This document shows positions 43,392 to 53,723 of a DNA stretch of 64,000 bases, one piece after another. The notes below the pieces were generated by a model. The model searched no databases and was not told where the DNA came from. It was given only the letters and a program-made list of their open reading frames with translations. Made by a program: the position numbers and the translations under genes. Every line of letters starts with the position of its first letter. The first letter of the stretch is position 1. The stretch comes from a virus, in IMG/VR virus record IMGVR_UViG_3300043772_001024, positions 1 to 64,000 of that record; one strand, given 5' to 3'.

Positions 43392-46300
43392 TTAATTATT
43401 TACTGCATTCCCTGAAGACTGCATTTGAATATTTTTTTGTTGTTGACTAAACTTTTTTAAATCATCATACACCCAACCATTTAAGTCATCAATTCCAGAA
43501 CCTAATGCACTTTCTAAATTTGGACCAAATGTGGTACTTCTATTTACTACACTTTCAATTATCTCTCCGTTATAGTCTTTGTATGTAGTTTCTGTAATAT
43601 AATCAGGATCACTAGGATCACCCTTTCTAATTGTAAATGATCCAAGACCACTTGGATGATTCCAAGTATATTTATCATTATATTCAACATGAGATTGTAA
43701 AGCACCCATTGTTGAATTATGCAATGAATTATTAAACTTAGTGTTTGGTGCAATAACAGTTAATCCATTTTGTATAAGTTTATCATAATCAGTTTGCTCA
43801 ATATAACCATTTGGATTTTTTTCTTCATCCAAAAGCATTTCTTTTAAGAACTTCTCTGGAAACTTAATTTTCATAGAACCTTTTGTCATATCTTCAGCAG
43901 CCACTCTTTGAGCTATCATGTCAAATGCATTAGCTTTAGTGCCATGTTCTTTAGTCCACTCCATATAATCATCAAGTAGTCTTTTACCAAGTGCAGAACT
44001 TGTTTCATCATAACTTCTATCAAAGAAGCTTGTTCCAAATATACCTGATTCTATCTTACCTGATTTATACCCAGTAGGACTTGCACCTTCAAAAGATATT
44101 ACATTTTCAAGTCCATCTATTGAGTTTCTTAAGTTAGCCCAATCTTTAGTAAATTCCCAAAATGTAATAGCACCTAATGAATTAGGTTTGCTTAAATCTA
44201 TTCTGGATGAAAGAGCTCTCATACCAAAACCACTACCACCTTCTTCATTAAGTTTTACATAACCAGGTACTTCTCCAATTATGTGTCTATCACCAACATC
44301 TGAATAAATATCTCTTGCACTTTTTGTAAATTGATTCATTATTCTTGCTGATAATATATTGTTTACATCTTCAATTGAATTAGCAACTCTTTCTCTATCT
44401 TCTCCAATTCCTAATTGATACTTAGTAACAGGATTATTACTTTCCATTTTTTCTTTATACTTGTATGTTTCAGGTCTATCTTCATATAGGCCGCTTAGCA
44501 CAGCATTTTGTGCAAACTCAGGAAGCATTTTAAAGGTTGGATCATTCCGCATTTTTTGTTCCTTGTCTTTAGCTTCAATGATAAAGTTAGTTTTTAGTTT
44601 ATAGTTAGAATTAAGATTACCAGACTGATCATACATGTTACCTAACTCTTCTCTTAATCTGGACATGTCAGTACTTAGATACTTACCATTTTTATCAAAC
44701 TTAGCTGTACCAAACTCTTTTATCATAGTAGGATCATTCTTAAGAGAATTATAAACATCATCTGCAACTAACTCTCTTGTTTCATATCTCCATTTTCTTG
44801 AGTCTTGTACATTTTTACTTATAGTATTTGCTATTGCTAGTTCAGTATCTAAGCCTTGTCTCATTGCAGATTTTACTGTTGTAAGGTTAGAATTTTTAGT
44901 TAACCAACTAGTTCCATTAGCAAGAAAAGAAGCCATGTAGTTATCTTTTATATTGTCTGAATACTTTACAGTACCTTCTTTATAACCAGCAAATTTCTTT
45001 TGTTCTATATCCATGGCATCACGGACTTTTTCCCCTTTGTAATTTTTAATGTAAACATCCTGTTTTTCTTTATTAGTATGCTTTAAAAGAAAGTCAACTC
45101 CTTCTGATTCAATTTTTTTCATCAATGCTTTGGGGTCTGTGAATTCATACTCAGGACCACGGCCGGGTTTATAAACACTCCAACCCACAGAACTTTCTGC
45201 AGCTCCAGCAGGTTTAACTAAATCATAAAATTGTTGTTGAGTCATTTCATCATTTTGTATAGCTTGATCATAAACCTTAAGAAGACCCATTATACCAGTT
45301 TTACCTTTTTGATCAAATAAAGTTCCTATACTTTGTTTTTCAACTTTTGATACATCTTGCCCTTTTAAAAAGCCACCCTCTGGATCAAGAAGTTTAAATG
45401 CATCAAAAACATTAAACTCTTGTTGTTCTTCATGTTTTTTTAATGTTGCTTTAGCTTCTGTGATTGCTTGTTGATTTGCTAATGGATTATTAAGAATTTC
45501 TTGTGCCTTAGCTACTTGATCATCACTTACTTTTTTACCTGAGCCTGATCCTGATTTTGAACCACCAGAACTTTTAGGTGCTTTAGGTTCACCGCTATAA
45601 CTAAACTCATCATAATAAGCTTTTGCTTGTATTGCCTCTAGTCTGTTCTGTCCTCTTAATTGTTCTGTTTGATATCTCCAAGAACCAGCTGCATTTATTT
45701 CAGATAGTTGGTGAGCATGTTTAACATCAAGAACAGCATATGGGTTTTCTTTAAAGTCTTCTTTGGCATCCGTGTATGCAAATCTTGTAGCTGCACCCAT
45801 AAGATCTTCATTCATCAACATGTTAGCCATGTTACCGTCCACTACATTTCTAAGTTGATTTATATCTTTGTATGGATTTTGAAATTGTCCAGTACTTGTG
45901 TTACCGCTACTAGAGTATGAGCTGTTAAATTGATTTAATTGTTCATCTAATTTACCCAATATCTCATCATTAACACCTTTTGCTTCTTGGTATTGTTGGA
46001 GTTGTCTTTCTAGTAATGGATCTGAGCCTTGCTCTTTTATTTGCTTTTGTATATCTGCAATTTGTGCATCATACATTTTAGTGTTTGCTTGTTTATCTGC
46101 ATGTCTGCTTTCAGTAAGTTTTTTCATCTTACCATAAGCATCCTTCATATATTCCATTTCTGCTTGTGCCTCTCCTCCATATTTATCAGCTTCACCTTTT
46201 GCAAAGTCTTTACGGTTTACATAAGCTTGTGTTTTATATACAGCTTGTATAGCTGGGTCTCTTCCAAGTTCAGCTTCAAATAAACTTGACAAAGGTTCAA

Positions 46301-46931
46301 TAAGAAGTTGTCCATTTTTATTTTTCATTATCCATTTACCATCTGGACTTAAGCTGGTTTTCTCATATGATAAACCAGCACTCTTTGCTAACTCTCTTGT
46401 TTTCTCAGCTACATTTACATATGGTGTATATACAACATTACCAAACCCCATAGCTTCATCAGCACTGGCATTTTTAAATTCTTCTCTTCTATATTGTAAT
46501 TCTTTTATACCATCACCCCAATATTGTTTTCTAGCTTTTTCATCATCACTTTTATTCAAACCTTCAGCAGCACCATAAGTGTTGTTAAAGTTTTTAGTCC
46601 AAGCCATGTCTTTCATCAAAGCACCATCTTCATAGAAAGGCTTAAATATCTGAGAAGCTTGTTGTACATTTTGTTCTAAAGAAAGATCTAAACCAGCAAT
46701 TCTTTTTAAATCCATATCAATTTGCTGTACTGTAGCATCTCTTTTTTGGATATTGTCATCTCTTGTAAGATCAGCATAATAAAACTGACCATACATTTTA
46801 TTTAACTGCTTGTAATTTGAATCATATTGAGTTTGCTTAAGCTGCAATAAATTAGCAACCATATTCAATCCAGTATCATGTGGTTGAATAGATGGTATTA
46901 TTGACTGAACTCCTTGTAAATAGGTACCCAT
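43392..46931 (-). CDS. Candidate virion cargo protein (1179 aa)
   Basis: A 1179-aa protein resembling crAss-like head cargo or structural proteins. The N-terminus (YLQGVQSIIPSIQPHDTGLN) is followed by helices rich in Gln/Asn. A Gly/Ser/Lys linker (SSGGSKSGSGSGKK) near residues 445-465 divides the protein into two arms. No enzymatic motif is seen. It lies between the 885-aa protein gene and the giant nuclease gene. Function as a packaged protein is inferred from context. Confidence 0.7.
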   Translation of the reverse strand: MGTYLQGVQSIIPSIQPHDTGLNMVANLLQLKQTQYDSNYKQLNKMYGQFYYADLTRDDNIQKRDATVQQIDMDLKRIAGLDLSLEQNVQQASQIFKPFYEDGALMKDMAWTKNFNNTYGAAEGLNKSDDEKARKQYWGDGIKELQYRREEFKNASADEAMGFGNVVYTPYVNVAEKTRELAKSAGLSYEKTSLSPDGKWIMKNKNGQLLIEPLSSLFEAELGRDPAIQAVYKTQAYVNRKDFAKGEADKYGGEAQAEMEYMKDAYGKMKKLTESRHADKQANTKMYDAQIADIQKQIKEQGSDPLLERQLQQYQEAKGVNDEILGKLDEQLNQFNSSYSSSGNTSTGQFQNPYKDINQLRNVVDGNMANMLMNEDLMGAATRFAYTDAKEDFKENPYAVLDVKHAHQLSEINAAGSWRYQTEQLRGQNRLEAIQAKAYYDEFSYSGEPKAPKSSGGSKSGSGSGKKVSDDQVAKAQEILNNPLANQQAITEAKATLKKHEEQQEFNVFDAFKLLDPEGGFLKGQDVSKVEKQSIGTLFDQKGKTGIMGLLKVYDQAIQNDEMTQQQFYDLVKPAGAAESSVGWSVYKPGRGPEYEFTDPKALMKKIESEGVDFLLKHTNKEKQDVYIKNYKGEKVRDAMDIEQKKFAGYKEGTVKYSDNIKDNYMASFLANGTSWLTKNSNLTTVKSAMRQGLDTELAIANTISKNVQDSRKWRYETRELVADDVYNSLKNDPTMIKEFGTAKFDKNGKYLSTDMSRLREELGNMYDQSGNLNSNYKLKTNFIIEAKDKEQKMRNDPTFKMLPEFAQNAVLSGLYEDRPETYKYKEKMESNNPVTKYQLGIGEDRERVANSIEDVNNILSARIMNQFTKSARDIYSDVGDRHIIGEVPGYVKLNEEGGSGFGMRALSSRIDLSKPNSLGAITFWEFTKDWANLRNSIDGLENVISFEGASPTGYKSGKIESGIFGTSFFDRSYDETSSALGKRLLDDYMEWTKEHGTKANAFDMIAQRVAAEDMTKGSMKIKFPEKFLKEMLLDEEKNPNGYIEQTDYDKLIQNGLTVIAPNTKFNNSLHNSTMGALQSHVEYNDKYTWNHPSGLGSFTIRKGDPSDPDYITETTYKDYNGEIIESVVNRSTTFGPNLESALGSGIDDLNGWVYDDLKKFSQQQKNIQMQSSGNAVNN

Positions 46932-46976
46932 ATTATAATCTTTCTATATTGTAAAACTATTAAAATTTTATAAGTT

Positions 46977-46999
46977 TAATAAACCTCTTAAGTTTATTA
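46977..46999 (-). terminator. Inverted repeat at the end of the 885-aa gene
   Basis: TAATAAAC and GTTTATTA form a perfect 8-bp stem around a 7-nt loop, overlapping the stop codon of the 885-aa gene in the 65-bp gap. There is no U-run after it on the minus strand, so it may be an attenuator, RNA-processing or stabilising element rather than a full terminator. Confidence 0.5.
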
Positions 47000-49654
47000 C
47001 ATTAAAAATGGCCATAACATGTCAGCATATATATAACCTCCTTTCTTATATGCAGCACCACCATATCTACTAATGTTCATTTTTCTTTCAAGATCCATTG
47101 CCTTTAAAACATCTGAGTTATCAGTAATACCCATATTTTTAAATCTAGCCATTTTAGTTGCAAAATCTTCTGCAGGTTTTTCTGGAGTGATCGCTTTATT
47201 GTTTGTATTAACATAATACTCATCACCAGTAACAGGATCAATATTCCACTTCATACCTTGAGCTTGATTTACAGCAGCAAGTGTTCTTGCATTACCTTTC
47301 ATTTTAGCAAACTTATCTCCTACATTAGCCCAGTAATTATTATAGTCTTGAGCTTTATTACTTTGCCAAGTTGCATTTCTTTGATTGTAAACATCAGATG
47401 CATCTTTATCCATCAGTAATTGGTTGTACTGATGTTGAGTATTAGCTTTATTAAGTGCTGTTGCTCTATCTGCATTCTGCGCATTTACTTGAGAAGCTAA
47501 GTTAATTATATCACCTTGAGATCCTCTTTGTGCCGCAAACATAGCAGCAATAGCTCCACCAGGATTATTAGCAGCAGTTTTTTGAATAGCATTTATTGTA
47601 CCTTGTGTCATACCTTTTGCTAATTCAGCTTGAGCTATATAATCAGCTCTTTGTGCTTGTTCTCTTACAGCTGGTGCTTTACCATGTATAGTAGGAACAT
47701 TAACATTTCTTTGAGCCATTGCAATACCAAGATTTAATTTATCTTCTGGAAGATATTGTAAACTTTGAGGTAGGTTTTGTTGAATTGGTTGCATTTGTTC
47801 CATTTCATATCCTTCACAAGGAGGACACGTACCATCAGCATTTTTAGGGAACACTGCTTCGTCACCTGTCATAGGATCAGTACATACACACTCTTCTTCT
47901 TCAGTACCTGTTGTTGTTGTAGTTATTGGTTCTTGAGGTATTATGTGTTCTGCTTCTTCAAATGATGTATTTACTTTATTTATACAATCTTTATAAGTTT
48001 GACCTTCTGGAGAACTGTATATAATTTCTAATGCTTTTGCTTTAGATTCTTCCCAATTTGGATCTCCTGGTCTTGCACCCTTTAACCATTTTGGAAAAGC
48101 TTCAACTAACATTTGGTCTATATTTCCTGATTTAGTAATTTTATCACATAAGCCACCAGCTACACCTTTAGGATCTGCTTTACCACTTCCAGCACCTTTA
48201 TAATATTTTACATCTTCTCCCTTTCTTCTTCTGTATTGACCTTCATATCCACTTGATGATTTACCTTTGGTCCAGTCAGTACCGGATGAAAATGTGCCAA
48301 CTTTTTTTGACTTTATTCCTCCAACAGTTTCACCATTATCAGCTTTACGTAAAGGAACACCACCATAAGCCATCTGATTAGGATTGTTATAGAATGGCAT
48401 TCCATAACCACCCATAGACATACCATACATAGCCATAGGAGCTTGTTGCATTTGTTGTTGTGGCATTTGTTGTGCCATAGCCATCATCTGTTCAGGAGAA
48501 GGTTGTCCTTGTGGAGGAGCTTGCATTCCTGGTTGAGCTCCTTGTTGTTGCTGAGCCATCATCTGCCTTTGTTGTGCAGCTTGTTGTTGCAAGTTATTAA
48601 GAGCATCTGTAACCATTTCTTTTGCCTTCATTTCCGGAATAGCAAGATTACCAAGAACTGTAATTATATCTTCAGGAGTTATTCTGCTTTGCAATAAGTT
48701 TAGAAGAATCTCATCCATTTCTTTTCCTTGATCAACTGCACTTTTTACATCTGCTGTAATTTTATTTAATGCAACTTCTAAACCTTTATCAGCATGTCTC
48801 AACATTCCACCATGTCTCATACCTGGTTGCATTGGAGGTTGTTCCATTCCTTGTTCTTCAGGCATAGCTACAGGAGAACCGTCAGGCATTGTTGGAGGCT
48901 CATTAGCTTCAATAGCTTGTTGAGGTGCTCCTTCTGCCATTGCTTGACCCATATCAATTGCCTGACCTGCTTGTGCTGGTGATTCTTGTTCTGGTTGATC
49001 CGGTAGTATGTCTTGTTCAGAGATACCATTAGCTTCCATATATTGTTTAGCCACAGATGGAATTCCTTGTGGAAAACCTTTCTTAGCTTCTTGAGCTAAA
49101 GCTAATGCACCTAGTTTAATGATCATTTTCTTTATCATTAACTCTGCAGTTTTTATTTGCACTTTATCTGAACTAGGATCTTGCATTGTTGCTCTATACT
49201 TATTTAATGCAATAAACTGTTTAGATAAATCTGCCGGGGTATATCCTCCTTTCTTAGCTGCTTTATTAAACATCTTAAGAATAGCAGGATCTTTGATCAT
49301 CATCTCCTTAGTATCACTAAAGATAAAACTATCATCCGGAAGATTTAATGGTACACCATTAGCACTATGTCTAGGTCCTTTAATTTCATAAAACAAAGGA
49401 TATCCAGAAGGATCAAATGTTAATACAGTTTCTCCACCTTCAGCTTCTAGGTTAGCTTCCTCTCTAGGTACTTTTGTTATTGTAGTTCTAGATACTGCTT
49501 TAGGTTCTGTAAGTTTTAAGTTACCACCACCAAATGCTGAAAGATCATTTGCTAATGATCCTTCTACCTGATATCCAGTCTTAGCTTTTGGAGGCTGAGT
49601 TATTTTTACTTTAAATAATTCAGGAGCTTCTGCTATTTTAACTCTGTATCTCAT
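46997..49654 (-). CDS. Virion-associated protein with Gln/Met-rich centre (885 aa)
   Basis: An 885-aa protein, probably structural. N-terminal ~130 residues are mixed alpha/beta. Residues about 345-430 are rich in Gln, Met, Pro and Gly (coordinates 48380-48620), with short glycine turns such as MAYGGVPLRKADNG and RHGGMLRHADKG. A Cys pair (CVCTDPMTGDE) and a CPPCEGYE lie at about residues 585-615. The C-terminus ends KKGGYIYADMLWPFLM. Similar GG-turns occur in the 1342-aa and 322-aa proteins. The gene sits next to the 1342-aa gene with a 5-nt gap. Confidence 0.7.
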   Translation of the reverse strand: MRYRVKIAEAPELFKVKITQPPKAKTGYQVEGSLANDLSAFGGGNLKLTEPKAVSRTTITKVPREEANLEAEGGETVLTFDPSGYPLFYEIKGPRHSANGVPLNLPDDSFIFSDTKEMMIKDPAILKMFNKAAKKGGYTPADLSKQFIALNKYRATMQDPSSDKVQIKTAELMIKKMIIKLGALALAQEAKKGFPQGIPSVAKQYMEANGISEQDILPDQPEQESPAQAGQAIDMGQAMAEGAPQQAIEANEPPTMPDGSPVAMPEEQGMEQPPMQPGMRHGGMLRHADKGLEVALNKITADVKSAVDQGKEMDEILLNLLQSRITPEDIITVLGNLAIPEMKAKEMVTDALNNLQQQAAQQRQMMAQQQQGAQPGMQAPPQGQPSPEQMMAMAQQMPQQQMQQAPMAMYGMSMGGYGMPFYNNPNQMAYGGVPLRKADNGETVGGIKSKKVGTFSSGTDWTKGKSSSGYEGQYRRRKGEDVKYYKGAGSGKADPKGVAGGLCDKITKSGNIDQMLVEAFPKWLKGARPGDPNWEESKAKALEIIYSSPEGQTYKDCINKVNTSFEEAEHIIPQEPITTTTTGTEEEECVCTDPMTGDEAVFPKNADGTCPPCEGYEMEQMQPIQQNLPQSLQYLPEDKLNLGIAMAQRNVNVPTIHGKAPAVREQAQRADYIAQAELAKGMTQGTINAIQKTAANNPGGAIAAMFAAQRGSQGDIINLASQVNAQNADRATALNKANTQHQYNQLLMDKDASDVYNQRNATWQSNKAQDYNNYWANVGDKFAKMKGNARTLAAVNQAQGMKWNIDPVTGDEYYVNTNNKAITPEKPAEDFATKMARFKNMGITDNSDVLKAMDLERKMNISRYGGAAYKKGGYIYADMLWPFLM

Positions 49655-49659
49655 GTTGA

Positions 49660-52600
49660 TTATTTTATATATTCTACTTTACCTCCGGCAGCTTCAATAG
49701 CTTTTATTTGATCCATAGTTAAACTATAAACTTTACCTTTAGCATATTGTGAATTCATTTGTCCACCTTTCTTACCATACAGACCACCTTCATAACCTTG
49801 TTTACCAGGAGTGCTTCCATATTGAGTTTCATTACCACTTGCCATCAAGTCTGAACCTTTTCTTTCTGCAGAACCAAAACCTGATTGACCTGTATTAGCA
49901 GTAGCAGCATCAGATGTTCTTGATCTTTGTGCAGCTAAATCCATTTTTCTACCCTCATCTCTAGCATTTAAAAATCCAGTAGTCAGTCCTGTTAAACTTG
50001 TTGGACCACTAAATAAATCTGTAGCAAGTTGTCCTGGATTAAATGTATAAGCAGATTGTTCTACTGTTCTACCTATAAGATTAGGATCATTAAACTCTGC
50101 TTTATCTACAGTGATACCAGGTTTAGCTTTTGGTAAATATCCACCGTAAGCCATGTATTCAGGTACATAACCACCATAAGCCATATAACCACCATAAGCC
50201 ATTGGTAATTCATCTAAACCATCTTCTCCAGTATAAGCTGGATTAGATCCGCTTGATGGAGGTGGTACTCCAGGATTATAATCTTGTGGAGTTGGAACAA
50301 ACTTTGGATCAGCCATAGGGTTGTCTTCACCAGGTGCAGAATATGAAGGACTAGATGCTGCTGGTCTACCCATATTAGTATTTCCAGTTACACCTGTACT
50401 TGCAGTACCAAATGCATTACCTCCAAAAGGATTTGAAGAAACATTAGATTGTCCAGACATTGAAAAATTATTTGGACTTTCTGCATATTTTAAATTACCT
50501 GATGGTTGAACACCTGTGCTAGCAGATCCAAATTGATTTCCACCAAATGCATCTCCAGTAAATGGATTACTTGATGATACAGCAGATTCACCTTGAGATT
50601 GCATTGTTTCAGGAGCAGTTCCAGATAATTTACTAGGAATTTGAGAAGCACCTCTTGTAGGCATACTGCTTGGAGGAGTAATAGATTCAGCATCTGCATT
50701 TACAAGTCTACCTTTACTATCAATACCCATTGGGTTTCCTTCAACATCCACATTAGTCATCAGCATTTCATTTTTGCCAAGCTTCATTCCTTTTGCAGTT
50801 CTTGTATCTGTTGTTTCTTCATCATCTTCTCCACCAGTAGTTGTTGTTCCTGCATTAATATTAGTACCAGAACCTTGTTTGTTTATCAAATCATCTGCAG
50901 CCCCATCTTCAGGATCAGCATACCATTCTCTTACTCTTTTAGTATCAAATGGGTTATACCACTTACCTCTATCTTTGTATGCTACTTCTCTAATCTTTTT
51001 AGTTCCTTCAGGTACTTGCCAATTAACCGGAGAAAAAGCATTGCTATAATTAAAATCTCTTGTAAGTCCAAAACCTAATCTTTGAGGTCTACCTACTGAG
51101 AATTGACCTTGACCCATTCCTTGTTGTCCCTGCATCATTTGCATCATTTGCATATATTGAGCCATTTGGTTTTGATTACCCATAGAACCATAATTATCTC
51201 TATTTTGATTAAATGTAATTTGATCACCTACTTTATATCCACCACTTTGAGGACCTTGATTTTTTGTAAGATCAAAGTTTCTACCACTTGTTGTTCCTGT
51301 ATTAGGTTGACCAGTTGGTTGGAATCTATTACCTACAGTACCAGAAGGTTGCATACCTGTAGTAGCTTTACCAAATGCATTACCAGCAAATGGGTTTACA
51401 TCTACTGGATTTTTACTACCCATTTGATCTATTCTGTTTTTGGTAGCATTCATTTGTTTTTGAAAGTTGGTAATATAACCATCATATGCTTTATGTAAAA
51501 CATCTCCACCATATGCATACTCATCACCTCCATAGATAAACTTCTGAAGATTACCATATTCATCAGGTTCTACACCAGATATTGGACCTCCCATTTGGTA
51601 GTAGTCATAATATTTTGTTGCTAGTGGGTTTAAAGACAGTCTTCTTTTTCTTTCATTTATTTCTTTTTCTGTTGTTTCTGCAGCTGTGTCTTTGATAAAG
51701 CTACCATCTGGCTTAACAATATCATAACCATTAGCTTTATTAATTTCTTTATACTTTTTTGCTCTAACATCTTTTGGTATACGTGCTAGATAATTAAATT
51801 TCTGGTCAAAAGCTTCTTGATTAGCCTCCTCTGCTTTAGTACGTTTATCAGACCAAGGAGAAAATTCTGAACTTACCGCAGACCAACCCATATGAGAATC
51901 AGAGTCACCCAGTTGACTACTTTGTGTACCATCTGGATTTGTAACTATATAACTTTCATCAAGGCCATATTTGCTAGGATCAGCATTATATTCTTTTTGA
52001 CTTACTGGATTACTCCAAACTAATGATTCATCTACATTAGTATTGTCATCATCATATTGACCAGACCATACTAAACCTCTTTGATCAACATCATTTCCTT
52101 TTGGATTTTTAATTACTTCTCCTGTTGCAGGATCTATCATATAACCATACTGAGAAGGATCTTTTGCTTGATTATAAAGAGAGTCTGTAAACTTATCAGA
52201 ATCAGCTTTTTGTTTAGATAATTTTGCAAAATCACCTGCCCAGTCTTGACCATAATCTATAAGACCAGGTATATTAGTTTGTTGACTTTGTAAAGGTGCA
52301 CCCCCTACAGATTGAGCTTGTGTAGATTGAGAAGCTGCAGTAGAACTTGCACTAGATGAAGGTCCTGTAGCTTTCATAGTCTTTTTACCATTCAGCATTC
52401 TTGCATTTGGATTCTCAAAAGGATTACCCAATAGCTCTTCCGGATCTGGTAGATCAACTATAGATCTTACTCTGTTACCATCTTGATCTGCACAGTATCC
52501 TAAGTTAGGGTCATATACAGATCCTGGAGGACATTTAATCTCATTCTTTTTACTTGACTTATTATTTTGTGCAGCAGTGGAATTTGGATTTTGTTTTGCT

Positions 52601-53688
52601 ACTTCATCTAAAGCAGCATTGTTTATAGTGCTGATAGTTTTCTTTCTTACTTGTGCTGGGTAGCTTACTTTTTTATAAGACATCATACCTGGCCCCATCA
52701 TACCAGGAAACATTCCAGGCATCATATTCATTGCACCAGGAAGCATTTTAGCTAAATCTCCAATAGCATCTAAATCCCATGTAGCTTCAGCTTTTCTTAA
52801 ACCACCTAATGGTCCAAACTCATAATTAACATTTGCACCAGGTATTGCTGTTGGTGTTCCAAATAAAGCTCTGTTAGCTCTTGCAATTTTTCTATTTCTT
52901 CCACCAAATAGAAACTTACCATTAAAATTATCTCCCATTGTAGATTCTTGATATTGTTGATATTCATTTTCTGCTGTTTCTTTCATCTTAGCTTCATTAG
53001 CAGTTTGCTTAATTATGGCAGCTAAGTTTTTTTCAGGAGGTGTAAATCCAGAAGGACTATCTATTGTTCCTCTTGGAGATATGTTAGTTTCATTGTTTTT
53101 TACTTCTTCCCCTTGAGCAGCTTTTCTTAATTCTTTAATTCTCTTTTTTACATAAGCACCTTTGGTTAAACCACCAAACTTATAAGCATTGTCATAAGGC
53201 TCTGCATCCATTCCGATATAATATGGTTGCTTAGGTTTAGGTACTATACTGCCTGGGGCAAACTGTCCACCTTCTGCATATTGACCACCATATCTTGCCA
53301 TATCTTCATCATCATCTTCATCCGCACCTTCATTAACAACGGCAAGTCCTTGATTGTCACCTCCATAGTAATCATAAATAGCAGCATTATCAGGCTCCTC
53401 TTCTTCTATTACTTCTGTTGTTTCTTCTTGTACTGGTGTATCATATGGAGCAGATGCTTCATCCTCATCATACTCATCATCTCCTAGAAGATCATATTGT
53501 TTGTAAACCTTATCTCTTGCTTGATCTCTTGATAAACCAAACTCAGCCATCTCATAGATAATAATTTCAGGATCTTTACCTTCTGCAATCTTTTTATTTA
53601 TTTCTTTATCTATGTTAACAGCCATACCATCCTTGGCTTTTACCAGCTTACCTTTCCCATCCGGAGCTTTATATAATCTAACTTTCAT
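49660..53688 (-). CDS. Glycine-rich repeat virion protein (1342 aa)
   Basis: A 1342-aa, low-complexity protein rich in Gly, Asn, Ser, Pro, Tyr and Met. Acidic segments follow the N-terminus (DDEDMARYGGQYAEGGQ at about 130). Three imperfect copies of NPFxGxAFGxASTGxxPSG start near residues 763, 1041 and 1086. MAYGGY occurs three times near 1163-1185 and YGGDEYAYGGD near 720. No enzyme motif is seen. It is probably a structural or flexible component of tail or head; the repeats could mediate assembly. Confidence 0.7.
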   Translation of the reverse strand: MKVRLYKAPDGKGKLVKAKDGMAVNIDKEINKKIAEGKDPEIIIYEMAEFGLSRDQARDKVYKQYDLLGDDEYDEDEASAPYDTPVQEETTEVIEEEEPDNAAIYDYYGGDNQGLAVVNEGADEDDDEDMARYGGQYAEGGQFAPGSIVPKPKQPYYIGMDAEPYDNAYKFGGLTKGAYVKKRIKELRKAAQGEEVKNNETNISPRGTIDSPSGFTPPEKNLAAIIKQTANEAKMKETAENEYQQYQESTMGDNFNGKFLFGGRNRKIARANRALFGTPTAIPGANVNYEFGPLGGLRKAEATWDLDAIGDLAKMLPGAMNMMPGMFPGMMGPGMMSYKKVSYPAQVRKKTISTINNAALDEVAKQNPNSTAAQNNKSSKKNEIKCPPGSVYDPNLGYCADQDGNRVRSIVDLPDPEELLGNPFENPNARMLNGKKTMKATGPSSSASSTAASQSTQAQSVGGAPLQSQQTNIPGLIDYGQDWAGDFAKLSKQKADSDKFTDSLYNQAKDPSQYGYMIDPATGEVIKNPKGNDVDQRGLVWSGQYDDDNTNVDESLVWSNPVSQKEYNADPSKYGLDESYIVTNPDGTQSSQLGDSDSHMGWSAVSSEFSPWSDKRTKAEEANQEAFDQKFNYLARIPKDVRAKKYKEINKANGYDIVKPDGSFIKDTAAETTEKEINERKRRLSLNPLATKYYDYYQMGGPISGVEPDEYGNLQKFIYGGDEYAYGGDVLHKAYDGYITNFQKQMNATKNRIDQMGSKNPVDVNPFAGNAFGKATTGMQPSGTVGNRFQPTGQPNTGTTSGRNFDLTKNQGPQSGGYKVGDQITFNQNRDNYGSMGNQNQMAQYMQMMQMMQGQQGMGQGQFSVGRPQRLGFGLTRDFNYSNAFSPVNWQVPEGTKKIREVAYKDRGKWYNPFDTKRVREWYADPEDGAADDLINKQGSGTNINAGTTTTGGEDDEETTDTRTAKGMKLGKNEMLMTNVDVEGNPMGIDSKGRLVNADAESITPPSSMPTRGASQIPSKLSGTAPETMQSQGESAVSSSNPFTGDAFGGNQFGSASTGVQPSGNLKYAESPNNFSMSGQSNVSSNPFGGNAFGTASTGVTGNTNMGRPAASSPSYSAPGEDNPMADPKFVPTPQDYNPGVPPPSSGSNPAYTGEDGLDELPMAYGGYMAYGGYVPEYMAYGGYLPKAKPGITVDKAEFNDPNLIGRTVEQSAYTFNPGQLATDLFSGPTSLTGLTTGFLNARDEGRKMDLAAQRSRTSDAATANTGQSGFGSAERKGSDLMASGNETQYGSTPGKQGYEGGLYGKKGGQMNSQYAKGKVYSLTMDQIKAIEAAGGKVEYIK
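50141..50202 (-). repeat. MAYGGY tandem repeats in the 1342-aa gene
   Basis: Three copies of a CCACC(A/G)TAAGCCAT unit at about 50141, 50171 and 50188, coding for MAYGGY or AYGGY on the minus strand. The nucleotide copies are nearly identical, which suggests recent duplication or conversion. Confidence 0.75.
50388..51401 (-). repeat. Dispersed NPFxGxAFG repeats in the 1342-aa gene
   Basis: Three imperfect copies of a roughly 45-60 nt unit at about 50388-50432, 50502-50569 and 51347-51401, encoding NPF-(A/T/G)-G-(N/D)-AFG followed by a (S/T)TG(V/M) stretch, two of them followed by QPSG. They are coding repeats, not a separate element. Confidence 0.7.
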
Positions 53689-53705
53689 GTTATTCTTTAT
53701 AATTA

Positions 53706-53716
53706 AATATACTAAA
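53706..53716 (-). promoter_or_regulatory. Candidate phage promoter or start-associated motif
   Basis: TTTAGTATATT on the minus strand, 17 nt upstream of the ATG of the 1342-aa gene in a 35-bp gap. The identical 11-mer occurs 13 nt upstream of the ATG of the 193-aa gene (62558-62568). It might be a promoter element for the phage RNAP or an A/T-rich translation leader. Confidence 0.35.
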
Positions 53717-53723
53717 TTTTAAT

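Noticed and set aside
50641-51498. Ser/Cys/His-rich plus-strand frames in the 1342-aa gene
   Set aside because: Shadows of the repetitive glycine-rich coding sequence on the minus strand.
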